Source: Pocillopora verrucosa (lineage: Eukaryota > Cnidaria > Anthozoa > Scleractinia > Pocilloporidae). Taken from it: a stretch of 64,000 nucleotides of DNA. The translations under genes and the position numbers were made by a program. Positions 22,202 through 32,400 of the stretch are shown here, in pieces (position 1 is the first letter of the stretch; each line of letters opens with the position of its first letter). The stretch lies in assembly GCF_036669915.1 (NCBI RefSeq), contig NC_089325.1, positions 9,944,231-10,008,230 of the forward strand, read 5' to 3'. The notes below the pieces were generated by a model. The model saw only the letters and a list, made by a program, of their open reading frames with translations. It was not told the DNA's origin and searched no databases.

Positions 22202-22468
22202 TTAGAGAGGCTTGTCGTTCTCCTGAGGCTTCGGCCGCTGTCGCAGCGGTGAATTGGCGGTGAAGTTTTCATTTATGGGGCTTTCAGTACCTATCCCTCG
22301 TCCTCTTCTTCTGTTTCTTTACTGACTGTGGTTATCAAATGCTCGCTCTTCTGGTTGATCCTCCTTTAAGCCACGGTACAGGTTGGCATCATAGAAAAAA
22401 TACAGAAATCCAGCCGCTGTAACGGACAGACCCAATGCTATCACAGCTAGTTGAAAACCCAGCTCCAT
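22202..22468 (-). pseudogene. Membrane microprotein paralogue 3, one in-frame stop
   Basis: Colinear with paralogue 2 over 88 codons, including the helix LAVIALGLSVTAAGFLYFF and the end ENFTANSPLRQRPKPQENDK. One codon at 22319-22321 is TAA where paralogue 2 has CAA, truncating the product after the helix and acidic linker. Otherwise there is no frameshift, so the loss is recent, polymorphic or a sequencing error. Confidence 0.65.
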
Positions 22469-23006
22469 TTTGGCCACGATAACAAAAGAGAGCACACTTT
22501 GAAACAATGAGTTAGCGTGACGAGAAGCAGATTTAAAACGACTCAGCAAGAGTAAATGAAGAAACGAAAGATTAACTTTTTTGTTTTTAATGCAGCGTGT
22601 GTGTTGTAAGATTGGTGCCCTTGACTGCGCGTGGTTGCACGGACTGCCCAATCGTCACTCTCACCGGTCTGCCGTTGTCACTTAGAATACTTTCTTAGCC
22701 GTTCTGGAATTTTCGGTCACGACCTTATCAATCCATTACGATCGCTTAGACTAAACTTAAACACACATGCCAGAAAATACGCCTGCTACATGGGCTACTA
22801 GAAAATTGAAGCAGCTAACCTCAGTGTTATTTCGTCTATTTTCAGCTGCTGGTGATCGTATCCGACCGATCTTATGGTCGCCAGAAATTAAACGGCCAAA
22901 GACTGAACCTTCCTTATCCTCAAAGAACAACAATAATTCAACACTGCCGGCCTTGGTCAGTGAACCGGAAAAATTCACAGAATGTCAGTGAACCATTCAA
23001 TCCGGT

Positions 23007-23200
23007 TATGTTGGTATACCCTCTAGGCCATGTACTCTCATATTTTTCTCAGAATTGTGACGGAAATCGTTGGTTACGACATCAAATCCGTCAACTGATG
23101 CAGTGTTTTGCATTGTTATGTTGGTATACCTTCCAACTTACCCTCATATTTTTCTAAGAATTGTGACGGAAACCGTCAACTAATACAATGTTTTGCATTG
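23007..23200. repeat. Two-copy tandem repeat of about 110 bp
   Basis: The block ATGTTGGTATACC ... AATTGTGACGGAAA ... CAGTGTTTTGCATTG occurs at about 23007-23117 and again, shortened, at 23118-23200. Confidence 0.65.
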
Positions 23201-23586
23201 TTTATCTGTTCGATATTTGTATTGGCTCAAGTCCAAAATTCTGTTAAGTGAACATACTGTCTGGCAGCAAAGCCACTCAATAGAATTTCTTTTTACAGTG
23301 TCCCAGTTAAATGGCAACATGACTTAACACACAAAAATCTGTAACGAGCGGGTGAATTGTCAATGTCAATGTGTTATTCTAGGAATCTAATCATCATTGA
23401 AAATATGGATCAGGATCATTGTCATGTTATGCAACTGTTCCAATATCAGAGCATAACTTCATTTCGAATTGTTAGATAATTGTTATACATTATTTTATAA
23501 TTCATGTTGTATGATTAAGTTGATATCACGCTGAAAGTTGAGCGTCTCGGCTTATAGCCGAGATCAGCTTACAGCCGAGTATATTT

Positions 23587-23775
23587 AACAAATAGAGAAG
23601 CCTTGACTGTGCTCTGTTCTGTTATAAAGCACGCAGGAAGCGGCTAGAGCACGAAAGAAGTGTAGGTAGAAACACGAGACGTAGTCGAGTGTTTTTTCCC
23701 ACTTCTTAAGTGCTCTAGCCGCTTCCTAAGTGCTTTATAACAGAACAGAGCACAGTCAAGGCTTCTCTATTTGTT
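23587..23775. repeat. Long inverted repeat, 76-bp arms with 37-bp spacer
   Basis: Arm 23587-23662 (starts AACAAATAGAGAAGCCTTGA) and arm 23700-23775 are reverse complements with about four mismatches. It lies in a 2 kb insertion specific to unit B. It is either a foldback transposon or two head-to-head element ends. Confidence 0.8.
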
Positions 23776-25204
23776 TTATAATAAAGAATCCGTTAAATTA
23801 CCCAAGCATTACTTTCAATTTTCAAAACAAACTTTATTTCCAAAGCGAACAACAATGTCGTCAGCATGCTCTATACTCTCATAAAGCACGCTACAATAAG
23901 CCAATAAGAATCCTTGTTAGAATGGTTCAAATAATTTGATTGGCTGTACAAGACTAAAGCTGTCAAAAGTGTCAAACCATCAAAGTTCAAAAACCATCAA
24001 AGTTCACATTCTACGATAGTTTACAAACTAAAATAGTTCGGCAAGTCGAATTTAACACTTTTGCCTGAAGTTTTTAAGTCTCTAATACAGAATCTTGAAG
24101 TGAAATGTTCGGTGAACTTCAGCCGAATTATGGCTCATAAAAACACGCGAGTTTTTTCACATGACAAGGTAGAAAACAAACTGTTCAAGGCGAGTGTTTT
24201 TTGAATGAACGACAGCCGAATTCACCGGAACATGAAGATCGCTCGTAATGACAGCGCCGCAAAACTCGGCTGAAGTGACTGATATGACTTTCCACTCAAC
24301 GTATCGGAAAGGATATCAGAACAAGCTCTTATTTTTTCACTCGAAGGGTGGCCGATGTAGTTTCTGAGGCTTGCTTTACTGTGATGATCGGAGATCGCCA
24401 TGATGAGCGAGCCGCGATGAACTTAGCATGATATATCATATTCGCTCAGACACCGTCATGGTTAGTACGAATTTTAACAATTATGCCAGTTTGGTTATAT
24501 TTGTCATCATTTCTGTTTTGTTCTGTTTTGTTTTTGAACACTGAACTTTATATACTTTTCGAATGTTAGCTGTGTTTGATTTTTATTACCGTACGTAAGC
24601 TTGCAATTTAACTGAGCGTGAAAATCTTTAAAACTCGGAATGTTTATTGTTTTTCCTTTGAGGATTTTCGTATCTGCTCACGTTTTAATAACGTAAATTA
24701 CGGCGCCCAGTATGTTTACAAACCTTTGTTTGATTCTTCTGTTGCTACTTGCCGGCTCGCTTCAGTTCCGAAATTTCACTTTCAATTATCGGAAAAAAGA
24801 TAAAAAGAAGTCCCGGAAAAGCTCGAACACGGTACAATTGGCAGATGGCGTGACAGCTTTAGCTCAGCTCTATGCTCTATACTCTCATAGAGCACGATCT
24901 TTCAACCAATGACAGCGCGCGTTATATCCGAACTTTATTATAAACGTAAACATTCAATGCTTCTTCACTAATTTAAAGCTTTTAAAACTAAATAAAGATA
25001 CTTGTTACCATCATCTCCTACAGAAAGTAATACGCAATATTCTAGGAACTCAAATCAATCGGTAATTGCCACAATAAATTTTTTTTCACCCCAGAAAAAA
25101 GCGAAAAATGTGACTTTAATGGGACGCCTGAGCGCATTATCTCGAGATGGTGAGTTTATCAAAATGTTTAGGTGGATTTTTAAGGAGTCAGGAGTTTTTC
25201 TCAC

Positions 25205-26160
25205 AATTTTGGCTGAGTCATTCTTCACAATTGGCTGAGTCATTCTTCTCAATTTTGGCTGAGTCATTCTGCACAATTTTTGCTGAGTCATTCTGCACAA
25301 TTTTTGCTGAGTCATTCTTCACAAATTTTTGCTGAGTCATTCTTCTCAATTTTGGCTGAGTCATTCTGCACAATTTTGGCTGAGTCATTCTGCACAATTT
25401 TGGCTGAGTCATTCTTCACAATTTTGGCTGAGTCATTCTTCACAATTTTGGCTGAGTCATTCTTCATAATTTTGGCTGAGTCATTCTGCACAATTTTGGC
25501 TGAGTCATTCTTCACAATTTTGGCTGAGTCATTCTGTACAATTTTGGCTGAGTCATTCTTCACAATTTTGGCTGAGTCATTCTTCATAATTTTGGCTGAG
25601 TCATTCTTCACAATTTTGGCTGAGTCATTCTTCATAATTTTGGCTGAGTCATTCTGTACAATTTTGGCTGAGTCATTCTTCACAATTTTGGCTGAGTCAT
25701 TCTTCATAATTTTGGCTGAGTCATTCTGTACAATTTTGGCTGAGTCATTCTTCACAATTTTGGCTGAGTCATTCTTCATAATTTTGGCTGAGTCATTCTG
25801 CACAATTTTGGCTGAGTCATTCTGCACAATTTTGGCTGAGTCATTCTTCACAATTTTGGCTGAGTCATTCTGTACAATTTTGGCTGAGTCATTCTTCACA
25901 ATTTTGGCTGAGTCATTCTTCATAATTTTGGCTGAGTCATTCTTCACAATTTTGGCTGAGTCATTCTTCATAATTTTGGCTGAGTCATTCTGTACAATTT
26001 TGGCTGAGTCATTCTTCACAATTTTGGCTGAGTCATTCTTCATAATTTTGGCTGAGTCATTCTTCACAATTTTGGCTGAGTCATTCTTCATAATTTTGGC
26101 TGAGTCATTCTTCATAATTTTGGCTGAGTCATTCTTCACAATTTTGGCTGAGTCAGTCAC
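25205..26160. repeat. 24-bp minisatellite, about 40 units, each with a TGAGTCA (AP-1/NF-E2-type) site
   Basis: The unit is GGCTGAGTCATTCTTCACAA plus TTTT. Variants differ at the TTCTTCACA/TTCTGCACA/TTCTGTACA/TTCTTCATA positions; units near the 5' edge read TTTTTGCTGAGTCA. The ten-unit variant pattern of units 7-16 (numbered from about 25336) recurs exactly at units 21-30, so a 336-bp higher-order duplication occurred. The array follows the intact pseudo-exon donor at 25149. In unit A the same intron place (about 12783-12835) has only one degenerate unit. The period is a multiple of three without stops, which creates long spurious frames on both strands. Confidence 0.95.
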
Positions 26161-29100
26161 TTGTTATACTTGTAAATCTTCTTTATATTCAGCCCCTTTT
26201 GTTCCTTTTTTGTTCAACTTCGCCTTTCGTCTAAGAGCCTTCTAAAACCGGTTATGATTTATTGCCTTGGGATGGGGATTTCGTTTGAGTAAGAATAAAA
26301 TTTACCTGTTCCCTCAACCCCTCCAACCCAACCCCCCTTCCCCTACTAAGGCACTGTAATACTCTAATTATCTCTCTCATTAGCATTCGATTTTTCATAA
26401 TGTCCCCTTTGAACTCTACTAGAGACGACTAAGTTCCCTTCCATTCCCCCTGAAAACCATGTGACCCTCCCCCAAATTCTCAACCCCCCGCGATAAAAAA
26501 TGAGTAACATTTCAGAGCATTTTAGTCAGTGAAAGCCTCTACTGCATTCTGCGTTCTATCGAGAAGTAGTTAAACAGGAGAGAACAGGAAGCCAACTTAT
26601 TACCATCTTTTACGGACGTCGCTAAAAAGTAATTTTTTTGTTGCTTTTCATCATGCAGTCAGAGGTAAAGAAAAACATGGGCAGGAAATTGAACGCCTCC
26701 ACAAACGGATTAATAATGTGGAAATCCCCGAAATAAAACTCTTTCGGTGAGTACTGAGAGCTCTTTTTTTTCCTCTCCTGCATGAAATCACGACAGTTAA
26801 TAGCCTGGTTAGGGTTGATGATTGTTACTCCGATGAAAGGGCGTGGCTAAGATAGGGGTGGAGTCCATGTAACCCTCTCCCTCTCTTTCTCAGGAAAAAA
26901 GGTGATAGGTCAGAACGCTAAGGGAATTTTCATACTCTCAAGTGCCTGTAACATATAATTATCGATACCAGCATCATCGTCATCGCTATCATGGTAAATT
27001 CTCTTAACGGCTAAGCCCAGGTTGAAGAAGGACAAAACACATTCTAGCGTAGGTTTTGGTTGTTATCAGTAAAAGGAAATTCACCCTAAAAGAAAAAAAT
27101 GATAGAAGCTTGTATCATTGTTATTCCAAAACAACAAAAGACAATTAGAGACACTAGAGGCGGAGTCAAAGACGGGCAAGTGGTTGTGCAGATAGAATTA
27201 CTTAAACCCAAGGATCAGTTTGTAAGTGATTCTATTATAAACTATAATGAGAAAGAATCAGACTCAAAGAGTGACTCTCTCACATAGGCCAAACTCTAAG
27301 GGGAGTCCTTCTTACGTTATTTTTTTATCATTTCGGAGAGTACTTGGAAAAAGTGATCTTTAGTCGTGGAGTTTGTTCTCAGAGACAATAATCCCACACG
27401 GCTTAGCTTCCCTCGGTTGCTCTCCATCCACACAGAAAATGACTCGCTTTCCACATGTAAAATTATTCCGTGAGTTCAAAGACTTTTAGCCCTATTTAGA
27501 ATTTAACCTTTTAGGTCAAAATGGGACACATAGTATCACTCCCTCGTCCCAAAACTTCTTAACCTCCAAGTATATTTTAAGTATTATTTACAATATTTCA
27601 TTTTTCCTCTTCTAGGGTCTGTCGATGCTACTTTTCGATAATCCTGCCGTCAAATGCCATTTGTTAAGAACATCTGATAGCAATTTTAATTTCTACCTGT
27701 TAGTTTTACTTCCTACTCTGAGGTAGTTCATCTCTTTTGACTCTATATGTAGGAGAGACAAACATCTTTAACTCAAGCTGTACTTCTTGCATCCCAACAC
27801 AAATTTGAAGCTAGAGCTGTTTTTCTCTTTGTCCCTCTAATGTGCACTTTGAAGGAGACTGATGAAAGCGTATTTCGTCTTAAGGTAACTGTTATGTTTT
27901 GTGAATTTTTCAGCTCAGTAATGGAGCGGAATGTGTTCTGATAAAGAAAAGTTGGTTCCCGCAGCATGCTACAGAAGCAACACTGCGAAAACTTAGAAAT
28001 CAAATAATTAGCTTACGATTTGTTTCTTAAAGCAGCTTAATGGTAGCAAGTGCATGCTTTGTGATATCCGTGTTTACAATTCTGAAGCCATGTAATAATG
28101 CTGTGTGGGTATGAGCATGGGCATGGGTAGAAATTTAGTTTTCACTTCTTTTTGCAAGATAATTTAGATGTGTTGCAAAAACTGACTCAGAAACTTCCAA
28201 CCAGAGAGGCAAATTGATACCAGACATTGACGGTAATGTCATGTGTCGGTCAACTTAGTAGGTAGTGTATTTACATGAATACTTATTTTTGAGAAAAAGA
28301 AGGCTTTGTTCTATTTATTTTTGTAATTATTACAATGTTATAATACCTGTGCTTATATTTATGTATTTAGAGCAAATAAAAGAAATATTTTTAATACCAA
28401 AATTTTGGAGAATTTTTCTCATTGGCTTACAAACTCTCTCAATTTTAAAGCATCTGCACCTGCAAACTCCGAGGGTGAACCTAGAAAGGAAACACTTTTC
28501 ACTTTCAGCCTGACCGACACATCAATTTAATGCGTTTTACACATTACGTCTACGATATTTCTTATCTTGATGAAAATCTTTGTTGAGTACTTATTCTGTT
28601 ATTCTTTTTTTCCTTTTTTCTACAAATTTTTCAGTATATCTCCATACAGGATAGCAAGACTCCTCTGTGTTTTTAAGCCTTCCATGCATGGATATTTAAA
28701 ACGAACAATTTGAAATTTTAAATCATTTTTATTTTGTAGTTTCTGTTTGATACTTCTGGCTTCCGCTCGAAGATAATTCTGTTAAACTTGGCGTTACTCG
28801 GGATATTTGAACAATACGTGAGAAATACCTGATACCCATTGTTTTTCGTGATACATATTACTTTCATCACGGTTCGAGCGATATGCCGTACTTTATACTA
28901 TTTCTTATTTTCCAGGCTTAATTCATGACGTTTTCATGACGTTACTCAAACTTTCCAAACAAGTTTAAGCTCGTCAGGCAAGAAGTCATTTATGATTAAA
29001 AGAAAACCGCGTAAACAAAAGGCCGCCAAAGATGAAGTTGGCAGAGCAATTGTAGAACAAAGTAAACATGAGTTATTTTTAAAAATCAACGAAAAAAGGT

Positions 29101-29490
29101 TTTTTTTTAGTTGAAAATACAGCGGTTTTTTTGTTTTAACCGGTCGAGTTTAGATTCGAAATCAGTTTGTTCGTTAACGAGCCTGCATGAAACAGTAGCC
29201 TCCTTTTGCAGAGAAGAAAAACACGAACTAAGATAGAATCTTATTGTTCTGTATCATCATCGTTTACAAAGAAAATTTCATTAAAATTCGTCAAATGCGC
29301 ATCTGTGTTTGTGTTTCACTGGCCGGGTGTTTTATTGTTAATTCATAATGCGCAATGATTCATATTACATTTTGTCAACAGTGGAAACAAGACTGGAAGT
29401 GAACCGGTCTCTGTTTGAAGTTGCGTCAAGAGCATGTAAGGAAAAGAAAAACCAATTTTCCCTATTGTAAGCTCTCTAGTTTGAGGTACA

Positions 29491-32400
29491 ATGCGGTCTG
29501 AGACAATTTTAAGACTGCCTTTGTTTTTCAAGGTCATTCTGCTGTTCGTAGTACAAGGTAAGCGGTTAGATTGCCGTTTGAATGAATTTTAAAATGATTA
29601 GAAATCGCATCTTAATGCTTTCATAGTTTTTCTATACAGAGCTGTCTAAGGAAACTGCCTATTTTTGTCAAAGGAAAACGAATTTTCATATTCCACGTCT
29701 CTTTTGCGTCACGTCTCTTATTCCACGTCTCTTTTCCTAGCATAAGCCTGAATACGTGCAAAATGTTCCTGTGTCTGTTTATTGACTTTTCATTAGCGGA
29801 GCAGATGAGACAATTCAAAATGCCATCTGGAAAAAAACATAATTTATAGGGTTTCACAGCGAGATCGGTACATTTTTATTTATCGGAACAATAGATGTGC
29901 ATTCGTAACTGATTTGGCCACTGTGCTAAAGTAGAATTGAAGATTTCTCTTAACGAAGTACTTTATTAAAGGAGAGGCTGTCATTTGGGCTAATAAACTG
30001 ATTAAAAGTTGAAATTATTTTTGGCTTAACATCCAGACTAAAAAAGACATCGAAAAAATACAAAAAGATCCATTGTTTAGGTTTGGTTCAATCTTGCAAA
30101 AGATACTCGCCACAAAATACGAAAGGATAAAAGATTTTTTTCAATGAAATCCTTAATGCATATAGGATTTATCTGAGATTAATGCATGGTGACTACTCCT
30201 TCGTTCACAGGGACGTGTGATAAGGAATTTGCATTAACAGGTACAACTTTTCTTCAAGCACAGCGCGGAGAGTTGATTACAATTAAAGGTACGTCGGTTT
30301 TTTTTCCCATCAATCTGGCATAAGAGGGTCATCAGGTTTTCAAGACTTTCAAATCTTTGAATAAGTTCATTTCTAACCTTGTTGATGCACCTGAGAAGTT
30401 TGGGAAACGCAAGAGAAGGGTTAAAGTTGTCCAAGACGCTTTCGGCTTGTTTAATGCTCTCCAAATTTCCCATGCGCTTTCATATTAGATCTTGATATAT
30501 TCAGTTAAAAACACAAACTATTTATTAATAACATAGAGGGGACAGTGTGTATACAAAAAAATGCGTTTTGTACGTGCATGACTGCAGAGTTCTGACGATA
30601 CAGGCTGAAGAGAGTATAATGACGGAAAAAGGATCCTACTGGCAGGTGAAAACGACGTTAAAAGAGTTTTCGCAAGCGAAAAAATGCTCTTTGGTTTGTG
30701 CTAAAATAGCGAAGAATTTTTTTCCTTTAGTAACAAGCTTGAGCTCGCATTGAAACTCGATTTAAACTTTGCAGTCAAAACCTGATAATACTAATATTAA
30801 TTTTCCCAGGTTATTACAAATATTGTCTTACACCTTCGTTCTATTGTCCGTCCTGCGTACGACAAGTGTATCTGAATCTCTTCAACAAAAGCATCTGTCT
30901 TGCGTCCTTTGGAAAAGCGCAGCTGGACTGTCAGGAAAAACATTTCTCTCAGCCATTTACTGCTCCCAATTCTGGTGGTACCTATGAAATTAAGGTAATT
31001 TTAGCTTAATACAATATGACCCCGCTAACATGTAAGGGAAATAGAAAAAAAAAAGCAATTGGAGTCGTCAAGAACATCCAGGTTGAACTAGGTGATAAAT
31101 GAACCTAAAAAGGACAGGCCTCTGCTTTGATTTTGTGGGGCACTTTGTGGATAATCCAAATCTTTCCATAGACATTAAATTTGTCGGAAACGAAAATGCC
31201 CGAGAGTACTATTGTTCTAAAGGTGATTTCCTTTTTGAATTGTCTGGAGGGGCGACGAGCGGGAAACAGATTCTGCCATTTCTGATCTGCAGTTTACCTT
31301 ACTCCTCGTTAAATTATGATTGGTTGCATTTTATTGGTGATCATGTGGCGTTGAATAGATTTATTTAAATCCCACCAGCGATGCATTTTAAACAAATGTT
31401 TCCTCGCGGAATAAATGTTACTGAAAGTGAAAGTGCGTGATCAGCACGTGGCAAAGGCCAGTGGTCAGACGCCCATTTTGCTGGACCAAATTTTTTTGCT
31501 CGAGACTATTTTATGTATTTTAAATGCCGTCCATCATGACCTACCCGAATATTTATTTTCAGATGGAAGAAATACTGGATTTTAGCTGTGTACTAAGCCG
31601 AAAATCAAACACCGGCCTATCGCTTGGTACAGTTTTAGTTACAGGTTGGTTGACGACAGACTTATGAGGAGTTTTGACGGTAACATTGCAGTTCATAGTT
31701 GTATCCAGTTATTTTTCGATGAAAATACTTGTTTGGTGACAGAAAGTCATGTGACAGTGTATTATAGGGTGGTGTGTAAATTGCATGAGAACAATGCGGA
31801 AAAGATTTAGTTCAAGACGACGACACTCGGAAATGAGATTAAATTAAAGTAACTCATTGCTTCGTGAGGATAATTATGAAGCGACGGAAAGGAGAAGTTA
31901 TGATCTTAAAGGGTTTTGTGCTTTTTTCCCTGAGGACGATACATGTACTGTAATAATGCTTTTGCAACCCTTGTAGAAGGAATCTATTGACAAGTTATTG
32001 CGACATAAAATTTCATTCGTTTCTCAGAACCACCCACCACCATCAACGTCTCCAGTTTTCTATTTGAAGTTGTCACAGGAGATTCCTTGACACTTCAATG
32101 CTCCGCGCGCGGCTATCCTTCACCAGCAGTCCGCTGGTACAAAGACAGTAAACTGGTCCATAATGATACAAGTCTTGAGCTCTCCTCGATCAAACAGTCC
32201 GATGCAGGACTCTATGCTTGTAATGCGTCAAACGTCGCTGGGAGTGACTCTCGTGTTGTGGAGGTCCTGGTGAGAGGTGGGTGTTCACGAGGATTTTCAC
32301 ATGACTCATACGGCTCCGCGCGCGATTCCATTGAAAAGAATTGAAAAAAGAAAGCATTCCCGTGTAAAAGCCGGGGGTGATGGTGCATAAAGGGCCCTAC

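Larger units (their letters stand above)
16899..28003 (+). pseudogene. Decayed partial CNBD2-like copy
   Basis: Counterparts of the exons from 9408 to 14399 occur in order: 16899-16980 (frameshifts, donor lost), 17379-17436 (acceptor lost), 18183-19670 (split by a transposon), 21687-21756 (truncated), 22846-22978 (donor lost), 25095-25149 (intact), 26659-26746 (1-nt loss), 27129-27221 (acceptor AG changed to AA), 27616-27663 (donor changed to TT), 27914-28003 (donor lost). The terminal exon is deleted: sequence after 28260 jumps to the counterpart of about 15310. The 5' CNB domain was not included in the duplication. This is a host-gene pseudogene with many independent lesions. Confidence 0.85.
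16798..30160. repeat. Tandem segmental duplication, unit B (expanded)
   Basis: This is the second copy of the 8185-16797 block, now about 13.4 kb because of a transposon, an internal re-duplication around the microprotein and the exon homologous to 12333, a 2 kb insertion with an inverted repeat, a minisatellite and a 0.4 kb insertion at about 28580-28980. It lacks the last CNBD2 exon but contains the true first exon of the downstream gene. Confidence 0.85.

Noticed and set aside
25312-26160. 282-codon minus-strand frame of NDSAKIVK repeats
   Set aside because: Same minisatellite read on the other strand. Simultaneous open frames on both strands argue for the repeat, not a gene.
25205-26160. 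CRISPR-like array
   Set aside because: Units are contiguous with no unique spacers, and the context is eukaryotic.
25280-26245. 321-codon plus-strand frame of AESFFTIL repeats
   Set aside because: It is produced by the 24-bp minisatellite, whose period is a multiple of three without stops. There is no independent sign of coding.
30593-30644. Possible extra exon of the secreted-Ig gene before a GTGAAA donor
   Set aside because: It contains a stop in the required phase, and the flanking exons join directly in phase without it.
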